The notes: generated by a model from the letters alone, not told the origin. Shown: positions 16,386-26,058, counted from the stretch's first letter. The stretch: DNA of 64,000 nucleotides from Mangrovibacter plantisponsor (GCF_003182475.1 NZ_QGTS01000014.1:56336-120335); one strand, 5' to 3'. Numbers and translations are program-made.

Positions 16386-18583
16386 TGGCACAACCAAATC
16401 AACAATTAGTATTCAATATCACTGGTAATTCACAGGGATTAGTACAGGCATTAAATCAGGGTTCAAATGCATTACAACAATTCGGAAGGAATTCCGGTGG
16501 TATATTTCAAACTTTTGGTAATGGTATTAGTGGTATTACTGGCAGATTAACAATGCTTACTACTGGTATTGGTGGTATGGCAACTGCCGCTGCATCATCA
16601 GCAGTTGCTATCGCTAGTTTAGTTGCAAGTAGTAATGAATATGTAAAGACATTAAATGATCTAAGCAAACTTTCTGGTATGTCTGTAGAAGAACTACAGA
16701 AAATGGATAAGGCGTTTTATACAAGTGGGTTAAATATTGATCAAATTGCAAACGCTAACAAGGATGCATTAGATAAATGGGGTGATGCGTATCGTAATGG
16801 CGGGGGTATTTCTGATGATGCTAAGGAATTAGGTTTAAACCTTAACAACTATGCCAAAAACCTTAACTTGGTAGATGGTGGACTTAGAAATATTATCCAA
16901 AGTTATTACGAGTTACAGAAGCTAGGTAAAACACGTTCTGAAATCGTTAACTTTCTTGAATCACAAGGTAGTGATGTTTCTGCATTGATACCAGTACTTC
17001 AACAGTTTAAAGATGCCAATGAAGCATTGAATTATGTACAAAGTCAAACAGCAAATATAACGAATGACAGTGCAGCAGCCTATCAAGAATTTGATAAGAA
17101 TATGGCAACTTTAGAAACCAATCTTAAACAACTTCAGGCTGAAGGTTTTAACCCATTAATCAAAGCAACTAATGATTTATTTTCAGCATTTGAGCAAAAA
17201 CCAGATTTAAGTACTTTTGACACAGTATATTCAAAATTAAATGCACTACAGAAAGTAACGTCTTTCTTTTCTGGTTTTTCATTAGACAGTATATCACAAG
17301 GGATTATTGATAAATCTGATAAAAACTTAACCAATAAGAACACACCTACAGTTAATACCTTACCAACACAAGCAGCAACAGTAACACCAAGTGGTGGCTT
17401 TGTAGATAAAGATGCAGAAGCAGCAAAGGCCAAAGCAGCCGCTGATAAAGCAGCAGCCGCAGCCAAGGCAGCAGAACAGAAACGCATTCAAGCACAACAA
17501 CAACTTAACGCTGTACTTGGAAACATGGGTGATACAGCCGTTGCCGCACAGCTTGCTAAGTTCGATTACCAGCAAAATGAAATGGAACGCAAGATCCGTG
17601 AAAGTGCTAAAACACTTGGCCTAAGTGAAGCAGACACTACTAAGTACTTAGAAGCACAATACAAGTCACGTTCTCGTGCTTTCAGTGAAATGGTTGACCA
17701 GATGGTTTCAGAAAGTGATCCAGAGAAGCTAAAAGCTAATCTTGATGCTATCGGGAACAGATTAAATCCAAAACAAACACAGAAGGTACTTAAAGATCAG
17801 TCAGACCGTGTTTCATCAGCAACTGGTGTTAACAATAGTGATAACCCATTCAGCCAGGAATATGCAGACAGTATCAAAGAACAGCAAAGTACTTTGAAGG
17901 ATTCATATACTAATGAACTTGGATTACTTGAAGATCTGAACCGTAAAAAACTAATCAGTGTTGAACAGTACAATCAGAAGAAATCAGCTTATGAAAGTGC
18001 ATACCAACGTAAGACATTAGAACTAGAAAGCCAAACACAGATTGCCCAAATGGGTATGATTAGTACAGCAACCAGTGATATGGCTACCATGATGGCGGGT
18101 GCATTCGGTGAATCATCCGGTGCAGCACAGGCTTTCTTTGCGTTAAGTAAGGGTGTTGCCGTAGCAACCAGTATTATCAAGATTCAACAAGCCTTGTCCG
18201 AGGCGTTGGCTACACCATTCCCGGCAAACATTGCTATGTATGCACAGGTATTGTCTTTAGGTGCTGGAATTATAAGTACTATCAAAGGTACTAACATTCA
18301 GGGACAGGCACACGACGGTATAGACAGTATTCCAAATGAGGGTACATGGAACCTTGCGAAAGGTGAACGTGTTCTATCAAATCCACAAGCTAAGAAGTTG
18401 GATAATTACCTAGATAAAAACCAGAATGCAAGTACTCAACCAACACAACAAACAGTGATAAACGCCCCTCTAGTTGTACAGGGTGGTTCTTCAAAAGATG
18501 ATGCACAATTCCAGGCAATGCTAAAGAAACACGCAAACAATGTTAATCAGGCAGTAAGACAATCACAACAACGAAATACATAA
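16385..18583 (+). CDS. Tail tape measure protein
   Basis: The 732-residue protein sets tail length and spans the tube lumen. It has a Gly/Asn/Gln-rich N-terminus (SQGLVQALNQGSNALQQFG), a hydrophobic stretch (about 65-85), long helices, an Ala/Lys-rich coiled-coil (about 345-370, AAAAAKAAEQKRIQAQQQ), a second hydrophobic segment (about 575-640) and a family-typical C-terminus (GEWNLAKGERVLSNPQ-like, here GTWNLAKGERVLSNPQ). By the usual ~1.5 angstrom per residue the tail would be about 100 nm. It follows the chaperones with a one-base overlap. Confidence 0.9.
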   Translation: MAQPNQQLVFNITGNSQGLVQALNQGSNALQQFGRNSGGIFQTFGNGISGITGRLTMLTTGIGGMATAAASSAVAIASLVASSNEYVKTLNDLSKLSGMSVEELQKMDKAFYTSGLNIDQIANANKDALDKWGDAYRNGGGISDDAKELGLNLNNYAKNLNLVDGGLRNIIQSYYELQKLGKTRSEIVNFLESQGSDVSALIPVLQQFKDANEALNYVQSQTANITNDSAAAYQEFDKNMATLETNLKQLQAEGFNPLIKATNDLFSAFEQKPDLSTFDTVYSKLNALQKVTSFFSGFSLDSISQGIIDKSDKNLTNKNTPTVNTLPTQAATVTPSGGFVDKDAEAAKAKAAADKAAAAAKAAEQKRIQAQQQLNAVLGNMGDTAVAAQLAKFDYQQNEMERKIRESAKTLGLSEADTTKYLEAQYKSRSRAFSEMVDQMVSESDPEKLKANLDAIGNRLNPKQTQKVLKDQSDRVSSATGVNNSDNPFSQEYADSIKEQQSTLKDSYTNELGLLEDLNRKKLISVEQYNQKKSAYESAYQRKTLELESQTQIAQMGMISTATSDMATMMAGAFGESSGAAQAFFALSKGVAVATSIIKIQQALSEALATPFPANIAMYAQVLSLGAGIISTIKGTNIQGQAHDGIDSIPNEGTWNLAKGERVLSNPQAKKLDNYLDKNQNASTQPTQQTVINAPLVVQGGSSKDDAQFQAMLKKHANNVNQAVRQSQQRNT

Positions 18584-18591
18584 CACATAAT

Positions 18592-18618
18592 AAAAGGGGC
18601 TATATGCCCCTTACTTAT
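18592..18618 (+). terminator. Terminator-like hairpin after the tape measure gene
   Basis: AAGGGGC (18594-18600) pairs with GCCCCTT (18606-18612) around a five-base loop, followed by ACTTATTT. The U-tract is weak, so it may attenuate rather than stop late transcription between tape measure and tail-tip genes. Confidence 0.55.
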
Positions 18619-18648
18619 TTCATAAATACAATAACACGGAGGTACTAA

Positions 18649-19209
18649 ATGAGTGTATTCACAAATAATATAAAACTATCTGATGTTCAGGTAACATCTA
18701 ATGAACCAATTTTTTCAAATCAATCATGGACGGGTGTTATTCATACTAGAAGTACTGGCATTCAGTACTACACAATACAATTTACAATGCAATTCGAGAA
18801 GAAGTACTTGCAAGAGTACAATGCATTCATTGCACAATATTCACAAGGTGCACCATTCAATTTGTCTCTTGGATTCTATGGTAACTATCTTGGCACACAA
18901 ACAAAATCAATTCAGGCTACAGCAGCCAGTGCAAAAGGTGCGTACCAAATTCTAGTCGCATCAGGTTATACCGTAGAAGTTGGTACTTTGATTCAGTTCA
19001 GTAACCATAAAAAGATTTATCGAGTAATTTCCAATTCCAACAATGTACTCAGTATATTTCCAAATCTACGCCAGAATGTAGTTATTGGTGAAATCATTAA
19101 GTACAAAGGTATTGAAGGGCAATTTATGTTGAATAATGATAACGATTACAGTTTAAACGTTGGTAATGCCATGAGTATTCAACTTAAAGCAACAGAATAT
19201 TTACAATAA
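18649..19209 (+). CDS. Distal tail protein candidate
   Basis: The 186-residue beta-rich product follows the tape measure and precedes the gpJ-like hub, where siphophages encode distal tail (lambda gpM/gpL-like) proteins. It has a very good ribosome site (GGAGG, seven bases before ATG). Its N-terminal half reads as a beta sandwich (TGVIHTRSTGIQYYTIQFTM), and a later segment is like a small barrel (LIQFSNHKKIYRVISN). Family identity is not clear from sequence alone. Confidence 0.55.
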   Translation: MSVFTNNIKLSDVQVTSNEPIFSNQSWTGVIHTRSTGIQYYTIQFTMQFEKKYLQEYNAFIAQYSQGAPFNLSLGFYGNYLGTQTKSIQATAASAKGAYQILVASGYTVEVGTLIQFSNHKKIYRVISNSNNVLSIFPNLRQNVVIGEIIKYKGIEGQFMLNNDNDYSLNVGNAMSIQLKATEYLQ

Positions 19210-19225
19210 CGGAGTATCTACAATA

Positions 19226-19852
19226 ATGACTACATACACAAATGCAAGCCTATTGCAGTACTACAACATGCACAGGGGAACTAATAAAACCAGTCTGACA
19301 TTACCAGAAGTGGTATCAGTTGGTTGTACTGTAATAGCCGTTGATGTAATGCCAAAATCAATCACACCATTGCACTGGAATGATGGATTTACAGATATAT
19401 CAATAAATGGTGTTCAGTACATTTCATATCCCGGATTTATGGATAATGGTTTTCCTAATATTACAGAACAAAAAAACATAACCAATGATGGTATAACTTT
19501 TACACTATCAGGTATTGAACAGGACAATATGGTACTTGCCCTTGATGGTGCATATCAGAACGCAAAAGTGAATTTTATGTTGGTGATACTTAATCCAGCA
19601 GATAATTCAGTACTTGAATATCAAACAATGTATTCTGGTTATGTCGATTATGTTTCAGCAAGTGCAAACAATCAGCATGATTCAATCAAGAACGAATTAG
19701 AAATTAACATTAATAGTATTTGGAAGAAGTTAGATAATGATCCTAAAACTTTAGCTGCAAATTCAGTACATCAATCTATGCATCCAGGTGATAATTTCTT
19801 TTCCTTATTGGGTATCCTACATGCAGAGCAAACATGGAAGTATAAATCATGA
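19226..19852 (+). CDS. Tail-tip hub component (gpL/DUF1833-like candidate)
   Basis: The 208-residue product has the order expected of proteins that bridge the distal tail and the hub: an N-terminal helix, strand-rich core (MPKSITPLHWNDGFTDISIN), then a QQ/N-rich beta region and a C-terminal segment with PGDNFFS. Its stop overlaps the next start (ATGA). In related phages the gene before the NlpC/P60-like tail peptidase is of this class. The family assignment is tentative. Confidence 0.5.
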   Translation: MTTYTNASLLQYYNMHRGTNKTSLTLPEVVSVGCTVIAVDVMPKSITPLHWNDGFTDISINGVQYISYPGFMDNGFPNITEQKNITNDGITFTLSGIEQDNMVLALDGAYQNAKVNFMLVILNPADNSVLEYQTMYSGYVDYVSASANNQHDSIKNELEININSIWKKLDNDPKTLAANSVHQSMHPGDNFFSLLGILHAEQTWKYKS

Positions 19853-20274
19853 TAGGACTAATTAATATATTAAATGAAGCATTGGATAATCCATATGAGA
19901 TTGGTAAGAATGATTGTAATTTGATAGTACTCAAATGGATTGATCTATTTTGTGGTGCTGACTATATGAGCACTGCCAATATTGGATATGACAATGTAAA
20001 AGATGGATTAAAACTATTTCAGTCAATTGGATTTACTGGAATTGAAGAATTAATAAAACAACACGCAGATGAAGTAACATCACCAATATTAGGTGATATA
20101 TGGGTAGCAAGTACTGGTCTTAATGTAACAGTATTTCAGCACAATGCATATATTGCAGTACTTGAAGATCATACGGGGTTTTATATGAACAAAGAAGCCA
20201 TTACGGAAGATGGTAAGTATTACAGACTAAGGAAGGTAACAAAATGGGGAAGGGTGGATTCAGTAGCATTCTAA
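19849..20274 (+). CDS. NlpC/P60-like tail peptidase candidate (lambda gpK position)
   Basis: The 141-residue product has YEIGKNDCNLIVLKW (Cys23) near the N-terminus and a downstream HNAYIAV strand. Cys then His in this order is the layout of NlpC/P60-like cysteine peptidases in tail tips, where they open peptidoglycan during DNA entry. The gene lies between the hub component and the gpJ-like gene, the lambda gpK position. Active-site identity is inferred. It overlaps the hub gene by 31 bases. Confidence 0.6.
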   Translation: MIGLINILNEALDNPYEIGKNDCNLIVLKWIDLFCGADYMSTANIGYDNVKDGLKLFQSIGFTGIEELIKQHADEVTSPILGDIWVASTGLNVTVFQHNAYIAVLEDHTGFYMNKEAITEDGKYYRLRKVTKWGRVDSVAF

Positions 20275-23273
20275 GTGCCGTAGTAATGGCGGTTGCCGTG
20301 GCAGCGAGCGTATACACTGGTGGTGCATCTTTAGCGGCAGCGGCAGCATGGGGAGCCGCTGCCGGTGCAGCGAGTTACATCGCTACAAGTCAAATGATGG
20401 CATCAATATCAGGGATGCAAACATCAGATAGTGCAACAACATTATCACGAACGACAGCCCCACAAAGTGGATTACCTATTGTATATGGGGGGCAAGCACC
20501 AGATTTTAGTCCTTGGGATAATTCTTGTTATATCAAAGTGGGTTCTATTGTCCCCTGGTATAATGTACAGAATAATAACAGTCAGTATTTATATACTGCA
20601 CATGCATTATGTATGGGGCCAATACCTCAATTTATTAGTCAATTATATTTTGACGATGAACCAGTACTTGATTTCCCAATTGAGGCAGAAGGAATTGTAG
20701 ATAGTAGTAAGATTAAAGAAAAGTACCGTCCTTACTTACAATTAGAAGTCTATTTTGGTAATTCATATTCTGGCACTTCCAGCCTTGCTACACAATATGC
20801 AGGAAGTCAATGGAATAGTACTTTTCACGGTAACAATATTGTACAGGTTCATACTGTAATCAAGAAAACACAGGATTCATTAGAGAATAGTATTCTTGTT
20901 AATGATAACTATGTTCTTACAGCAGAAATAAAAGGTCGCTTGATTTATGATTTAACCGATGGTGTTACTAGAGCGTCAAGTAATCCACCAAGTCAGATAT
21001 ATGATTTCATCACTAATACCGAATATGGTATGGGTATTGATCCATCAGTGATAGATTTAAATTCCTTTAGTTCAATTGCACAGTACTGTCAACAATATGA
21101 GTATTATTCTAACGGTGCAATTGATTATCAGAAATCGAATAAATCAAATATTGAAAGTATTCTTCAGTCATTTGGTGGTGTACTGTACGTTCATGCAGGT
21201 AAGATGTATTTAACTCTGGATGTAGCTAGTACAAGTGTAGCCTCATTCAATGAAGATACCATATTTAGTGAAGTGACCTATGCAACAAGCGGTATGACTG
21301 ATTACTTTAACGCCGTTGATGCAACATATACGAATGTGGATAATTCATATTCAAGTGATGTGTTACGTATACCGAGTGATATTACTTCAGATGAAGTTAT
21401 TCAGAGTGATGGACGTATTATCGTAACTGATCTGGATTTTTCATGGATTTACGATAAAGACAAAGTAGCAGAACTTGCTAACAAAGAATTGCTTAAATCA
21501 AAATACTTACTTAATACCTTAGCATTTACAACAGATTCTGGCTGGGATCTTAAACCTTGGGATGTTATAACAGTTAGCTTTTCAGAATATGGACTATCTA
21601 ACAAGAAGTTTCGTGTTTTAACAAAAGAAATCGTAATGACACAAGACGGGATCGGAATGGTGAACCTTACCTGTGTTGAATATTCAGATGGTGTATATAA
21701 CGGTACTGATCCGGGTGTATGGAGTGTTACTGGTAGTATTGCTAAAGCAGTAAGTGTACAACCACCAAAGAACCTTTCTGTAACACGTAAGGGTACAACC
21801 AACAACGGACTAACAGTTGTAATGGATTGGGACGCATCGATAGATCCTAACCTTCTTGGTTATTACACATACTATAGACAAACTGGAAGTACTACATGGT
21901 TAGTTGCAGATCAAACGAGTAAGTACGTTACAGAGTATGAACTATATGGACTTAACCAAAGTACCCAATATGATTTTGCCGTTGCTGCATATAACAATCT
22001 TGGTTTTGTATCAGACAAGGTAAGTCAAACAGGTATAGTACCAGATTATAATTTCACAATGCCTGAAATCAGTAATCTACATTTGGTTAACTATGATTCG
22101 AACTATGGGACAACACAAACAGAACAGACAGATTTTATTATCGGGTGGAATGCACCAACAGGTAATGTTAATGGTAAACCTTTCAGTTCTTACTTTAAAC
22201 AGTACGAAATTGTTGTAAGGGATTCACAGGGTACACAATTAAACAGTTATTACACTACAAGTACTACATGGACGTATACGTATGCTATGAATCAGAATGA
22301 TGGTTTAAGCCGTCAACGAATATTTGGGATTATTGTACATGGTCAGTCTGCAAGTGATTATTCAAGTGAGGTAACACTAACTGTCAGTAACCCACAAGCA
22401 CCATTAATACAGAATCTTCAAATGTATTCGGCTATAGGTCAAATAGCGTTCACATACGATTCAGACAACTTCCCTGATGATTTTGCAGGTGTATTATTTC
22501 AGATTAGTTCTAGTTCTGATTTTACAATAGGTGTTAATAATTTTACTACTACTCAGTACTATACCTATTTTGCAAGCATTGATGATGGACAATATTATGC
22601 AAGGGCGGCAATTTATGATTTATTTGGTATGGATAATCTTAAGTGGTCAACTATCACACCATTTAATCAAAAAACGTCAGTGCCTTATAGTCAATTAAAT
22701 GATGATGTTGTAGACGGGATTCTGTCAAGTTCTGAATTCAATACTGTAAAAGAACAAATTATAGATGAGGCAGGGTATACGGGCTGGACAGTATCTGTTA
22801 ACAATAACAACTATGTTAGCGGTATTGCACTTGCTAACAGTGGTACAGAAAGTACTTTCACAGTAGTTGCAGATCGTTTCAGTGTAATTGATTCGGCAAC
22901 AGCCAGTTCAAGTAATAAGGTATATCCTTTTGTAGTTCAAGGAAGTGTTACATACATCAATGGGGCAATTATACAATCGGCAAGTATTGGTAGTGCTGCT
23001 ATTGGTACTGGTGTTATTAACAATGCACATATAGCTGATGCAAGTATAAGTACTGCCAAGATACAGGATGCAAGTATAAGTACTGCCAAAATCGCCAACA
23101 CTATACAAAGTACTAACTATGTAGCTAATAGTACTGGTTGGCAGATAAATAAATCAGGGAACTTTTATATTAACGGAACTACATCAGGTACTGGAAGAAT
23201 GTCTATCAGTAATAATCAGATTAACATTTATGATGGTAGTGGTGTGTTACGTGTCAGATTAGGATTATGGTAA
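20244..23273 (+). CDS. Central tail hub / host-specificity protein, gpJ-like
   Basis: The 1009-residue protein should form the tail tip that contacts the receptor. The N-terminal 60 residues are a hydrophobic Ala/Gly segment (AVVMAVAVAASVYTGGAS) like lambda gpI. The hub domain follows (GLPIVYGGQAPDF; DGVTRASSNPPSQIYDFITN, about residues 75-480). A fibronectin type III domain lies near 510-590 (PPKNLSV...YELYGLNQSTQYDFAVAAYN). The C-terminus has tandem DASISTAKI repeats and a beta end (INIYDGSGVLRVRLGLW), typical of gpJ tips. Host range changes are likely to map to the last third. Confidence 0.85.
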   Translation: MGKGGFSSILSAVVMAVAVAASVYTGGASLAAAAAWGAAAGAASYIATSQMMASISGMQTSDSATTLSRTTAPQSGLPIVYGGQAPDFSPWDNSCYIKVGSIVPWYNVQNNNSQYLYTAHALCMGPIPQFISQLYFDDEPVLDFPIEAEGIVDSSKIKEKYRPYLQLEVYFGNSYSGTSSLATQYAGSQWNSTFHGNNIVQVHTVIKKTQDSLENSILVNDNYVLTAEIKGRLIYDLTDGVTRASSNPPSQIYDFITNTEYGMGIDPSVIDLNSFSSIAQYCQQYEYYSNGAIDYQKSNKSNIESILQSFGGVLYVHAGKMYLTLDVASTSVASFNEDTIFSEVTYATSGMTDYFNAVDATYTNVDNSYSSDVLRIPSDITSDEVIQSDGRIIVTDLDFSWIYDKDKVAELANKELLKSKYLLNTLAFTTDSGWDLKPWDVITVSFSEYGLSNKKFRVLTKEIVMTQDGIGMVNLTCVEYSDGVYNGTDPGVWSVTGSIAKAVSVQPPKNLSVTRKGTTNNGLTVVMDWDASIDPNLLGYYTYYRQTGSTTWLVADQTSKYVTEYELYGLNQSTQYDFAVAAYNNLGFVSDKVSQTGIVPDYNFTMPEISNLHLVNYDSNYGTTQTEQTDFIIGWNAPTGNVNGKPFSSYFKQYEIVVRDSQGTQLNSYYTTSTTWTYTYAMNQNDGLSRQRIFGIIVHGQSASDYSSEVTLTVSNPQAPLIQNLQMYSAIGQIAFTYDSDNFPDDFAGVLFQISSSSDFTIGVNNFTTTQYYTYFASIDDGQYYARAAIYDLFGMDNLKWSTITPFNQKTSVPYSQLNDDVVDGILSSSEFNTVKEQIIDEAGYTGWTVSVNNNNYVSGIALANSGTESTFTVVADRFSVIDSATASSSNKVYPFVVQGSVTYINGAIIQSASIGSAAIGTGVINNAHIADASISTAKIQDASISTAKIANTIQSTNYVANSTGWQINKSGNFYINGTTSGTGRMSISNNQINIYDGSGVLRVRLGLW

Positions 23274-23566
23274 TGAGTAGTGGTTTACAATGTTGGGATT
23301 CATCAGGTCGGCTAATTGTCGATCTTGGTGATTATTTTATTAGGTATGTGGGTACACAGAGTATTACATGTGGCAGTGGTGCAACGTCATGGTCATTTTC
23401 ATATTCAGGAATGACCACATCAGGCTGGATTGTCACTATTGTCAGTACTGCATACTGGCAAGATTATGCTGTTAAATGTTATGACGGTGGTTTTCGTGTT
23501 TTCTATCTACCAACTGCACATGGATTCAGTGATACCTTATCAGTAGAAATTTACAGATATGAGTGA
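23273..23566 (+). CDS. Small tail-tip protein, downstream of gpJ-like gene
   Basis: The 97-residue product starts at an ATG overlapping the gpJ-like stop (TAATG), preferred over the ATG six bases earlier. Its first residues (GLQCWDSSGRLIVDLGD) match in pattern those of the next gene (GIEIYNSAGKLIIDSNN), so the two are related small tail proteins. Many phages encode such a protein after gpJ; its exact virion role is unclear to me. Confidence 0.6.
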   Translation: MSSGLQCWDSSGRLIVDLGDYFIRYVGTQSITCGSGATSWSFSYSGMTTSGWIVTIVSTAYWQDYAVKCYDGGFRVFYLPTAHGFSDTLSVEIYRYE

Positions 23567-23572
23567 GGATTT

Positions 23573-24220
23573 ATGGCAGCAGGAATAGAAATATATAATT
23601 CAGCAGGGAAGTTAATTATTGACAGTAATAATAAACATACAGTTGTTAGTACTCTTAAGAATGTTACAACCGTGACAGATACGGGTTATTACGTGTTATC
23701 AACAAATTTTGGTAATGGTAGTAATCTTGGTTTTCTTCCATATCAGTTTTTACCCGAAGGTATGCTTAGATGGGGGCAATTAAATTCAGGGCAGTGGTGT
23801 TTTCCAGGTGCATCAATGTGGGCGGCAAACAGTGGACGTTTCATGATAAGTGATAAGAGCGGTGCAATTACTTCCGGTTATCTGGATGTGTATAACAGCT
23901 CAGGTACGTTGATATGGTCTGCCACAAGTGCTGGTAGTATGCCCCGTATAGTTGATTTCATGGAGATCCCAGCAGGTACTAACTTGCAGGGTGCAACCTA
24001 CAGTAAAACACTTTCGTACAATCCTTGGTTCTTACAAAACAGTTGCCCAGGTAATTTATCAGATGATGGTGAAGTAACTGGTTACAGTGGTGTTTGTCTT
24101 AAATGGACTGGTACACAATTACAGGCAACATATATATGTAGTAACCAAACAGCATATACCAGTACTCCACTATACACATACGGCCTCAAGATACCACTTG
24201 CAGTATTTACAGGGTATTAA
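23573..24220 (+). CDS. Tail-tip accessory protein related to the preceding gene
   Basis: The 215-residue product begins with the same G(I/L)..(W/Y)(D/N)S.G(K/R)LI(I/V)D motif as the previous gene and continues as a long beta-rich domain with many Gly, Ser, Trp and Tyr. This gives a duplicated N-terminal attachment module with two different ends, which may be alternative receptor- or surface-binding tips. It ends the tail operon before the lysis genes. Confidence 0.55.
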   Translation: MAAGIEIYNSAGKLIIDSNNKHTVVSTLKNVTTVTDTGYYVLSTNFGNGSNLGFLPYQFLPEGMLRWGQLNSGQWCFPGASMWAANSGRFMISDKSGAITSGYLDVYNSSGTLIWSATSAGSMPRIVDFMEIPAGTNLQGATYSKTLSYNPWFLQNSCPGNLSDDGEVTGYSGVCLKWTGTQLQATYICSNQTAYTSTPLYTYGLKIPLAVFTGY

Positions 24221-24259
24221 TAGATAAATACTAGAAGAATAATAATAAAGGTATTAATA

Positions 24260-24523
24260 ATGGAATGGATAATTGCACTTGTTGCAGGTGTTTTACTACC
24301 TATTTGCTTCTTTCTATATACTACTATTCGTGATCGTCGAAGGGATATGATCATAAATGAAAACAGGTTTGCCAGTATTGAAAGTCGTTTGACATTACAA
24401 GAACAAAAACTTGAAATTATGGTTAAAGATATTCACAAAATAGAAAAAGTACTATCAGAAATGACAGAAATGAAAATTAGCATTGCAAAGATAATTACAA
24501 TTCTCGAAGAAAGAAACAAATAA
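24260..24523 (+). CDS. XhlA-like membrane protein of the lysis module
   Basis: The 87-residue product has one N-terminal TM (about residues 3-21), a basic stop-transfer (IRDRRRD) and a C-terminal coiled-coil. The layout matches haemolysin XhlA-like lysis accessory proteins, but it is the reverse order (TM first) of classical XhlA. A strong terminator follows it and the endolysin comes next. A spanin or holin-associated role is plausible. Confidence 0.5.
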   Translation: MEWIIALVAGVLLPICFFLYTTIRDRRRDMIINENRFASIESRLTLQEQKLEIMVKDIHKIEKVLSEMTEMKISIAKIITILEERNK

Positions 24524-24528
24524 TCATT

Positions 24529-24555
24529 AGGGGAGCACGAAGCTCCCCTTTTTAT
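24529..24555 (+). terminator. Rho-independent terminator
   Basis: AGGGGAGC pairs with GCTCCCCT around a five-base loop and is followed by TTTTTATA. It separates the tail-end genes from the endolysin gene, which needs its own promoter or read-through. Confidence 0.85.
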
Positions 24556-24595
24556 AAATAGAACTATGGAAGGTTCTATATAAGGAATAATACAA

Positions 24596-25048
24596 ATGGA
24601 TTTGAAAGAACAACTAAAAGAATATGAAGGTACTAAACAATATCAGGCAAAGCTAGGGTACTTTCGCAATGGTAAATTCTGGACATATAAAGACAGTCTT
24701 GGTTATAGCACTATTGGTTATGGTCATTTAGTACTACATGGTGAAGACTTCAGTAATGGATTAACAGAAGAAGAAGCAGATAAATTACTAGAAATTGATA
24801 TTCACAAAGCACAAACCCAGGCCGCTACCCTTGAACTAAATTTACCGAAGGATTCACGCTGGAATGATTTCATTGTGATGATGGTATTCCAATTGGGTAT
24901 TGGTGGTACTCGCAAGTTCAAGAAATTTCTAGCGGCATTGAAAGCAGGTAACTATGCTACAGCCATTATCGAGGTTAAAGACAGTAACTGGTACAGACAA
25001 ACACCAAAACGTGTTGATTCGATGATTGCCTATGTAGTTCGGGGGTAA
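24596..25048 (+). CDS. Endolysin, GH24 (T4-type) lysozyme
   Basis: The 150-residue muramidase cuts the glycan strand of peptidoglycan to release virions. The active-site triad is E11 (YEG), D33 and T39; the D-to-T distance of six residues matches T4 lysozyme, while an insert of about a dozen residues separates E11 from D33 as in some tail-associated lysozymes. GYGH and DSNWYRQTPKR segments are family marks. There is no signal peptide, so a holin is needed for release. Confidence 0.9.
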   Translation: MDLKEQLKEYEGTKQYQAKLGYFRNGKFWTYKDSLGYSTIGYGHLVLHGEDFSNGLTEEEADKLLEIDIHKAQTQAATLELNLPKDSRWNDFIVMMVFQLGIGGTRKFKKFLAALKAGNYATAIIEVKDSNWYRQTPKRVDSMIAYVVRG

Positions 25049-25052
25049 TCAA

Positions 25053-25478
25053 ATGATATGGAACATATTTTACCCTGATGAATTCACTATTGATGATGTA
25101 TACGAAAACGCAGCATTTGTGTATATGATCCAGTTCACTAACACTAATGAATATTATTTTGGTGTAAAGCAGGTGTATAAAGCCTTGAAGGATGTTAGTA
25201 AATTAACTCATGAAACAAGAGAAAGTAACTGGTTTGAGTACTTAAGTAGTTCCAAAAGTGTGAAAGAACGAATTCAGGCTGGTGAACCATTTCGTAAAAC
25301 CATTCTATGGATGTTCCCGACACTACAACAGGCAAGTAATCTTGAGACAGCATTGATTAGTATATTTGGTACACATCCATTGAATATTAATCAAGCGATT
25401 ATGACAAAGCAGAGACTGAAGAAAGATAACGGTTATCAGTTTTCAGTACTTCAACGGATTATGGGAGATCTATCATGA
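25053..25478 (+). CDS. GIY-YIG-like nuclease candidate
   Basis: The 141-residue product shows FVYMIQFTNTNEYYFGVK (residues 22-39), which fits the VY...Y(F/I)G core of the GIY-YIG fold, then WFEYLSSSKSVKERI and a Glu in NLETALI followed by LNIN. These match the helix and the Glu and Asn motifs of the fold. Free-standing GIY-YIG genes of phages are often homing endonucleases. It lies inside the lysis module, between endolysin and holin, and its end overlaps the next gene (ATGA). The nuclease call is based on motifs only. Confidence 0.55.
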   Translation: MIWNIFYPDEFTIDDVYENAAFVYMIQFTNTNEYYFGVKQVYKALKDVSKLTHETRESNWFEYLSSSKSVKERIQAGEPFRKTILWMFPTLQQASNLETALISIFGTHPLNINQAIMTKQRLKKDNGYQFSVLQRIMGDLS

Positions 25479-26056
25479 ATGGTTGGCAGGGAACGACACC
25501 ACAACAGGCCGGACAAATGTTAGTTAAGGATGGAACTACGTACATCAATAACATGCAAAAAGAGATAACAAACCGTGCAAGAGCGTTAAGCAAACAATTA
25601 CAGGAACAGTTAAATACAAGTATAGAAGGTGGCCCGGTAGCATTTACCAAACGTACTATATTCTTTAACTTCATTCAAAACAGTAATGGTACAAGAACAA
25701 ACCAGATTATAGTACGTTCAAGCCAATTGAAGTACTTACAATCGATTATTTTTGAACAGTCGAGTGAAACCAAGTTTGTACCTACTGATAATGCACGTTT
25801 GAACAAGCAAGGAAACATTGTTGGCCTAAAAGCAGGTTTAAACAGTAAGCGTTATGTGGTTGTTGAGCAGAAAGGTAAAAAGTACTTAATTGATACAACC
25901 AAGAAGCAGAAGAAAGGTAAACAGAGTAAACGTATTGTAGCAGTACGAGAAACAAAGAAACGTAAGATGATTTTTGATTTCTTTGAGAATGCTGAAAAAG
26001 GTGCTCGTTTGATACTAAACAATGTTAATGGACAATTTAAATTTACTAAGGGGTAA
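25475..26056 (+). CDS. Unidentified phage protein in the lysis region
   Basis: The 193-residue product is helical at the N-terminus (residues 15-50), then has a strand-like GGPVAFTKRTIFFNF segment, and a very basic C-terminal part (KKQKKGKQSKRIVAVRETKKRK). The composition suits a nucleic-acid- or virion-binding protein. Overlap with the GIY-YIG-like gene implies joint translation. I do not recognise the family. Confidence 0.45.
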   Translation: MNGWQGTTPQQAGQMLVKDGTTYINNMQKEITNRARALSKQLQEQLNTSIEGGPVAFTKRTIFFNFIQNSNGTRTNQIIVRSSQLKYLQSIIFEQSSETKFVPTDNARLNKQGNIVGLKAGLNSKRYVVVEQKGKKYLIDTTKKQKKGKQSKRIVAVRETKKRKMIFDFFENAEKGARLILNNVNGQFKFTKG

Positions 26057-26058
26057 TT

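Noticed and set aside
20244..20420. Separate holin in the hydrophobic N-terminus of the gpJ-like gene
   Set aside because: The hydrophobic stretch is continuous with the hub reading frame and is a known feature of gpI/gpJ-type proteins.
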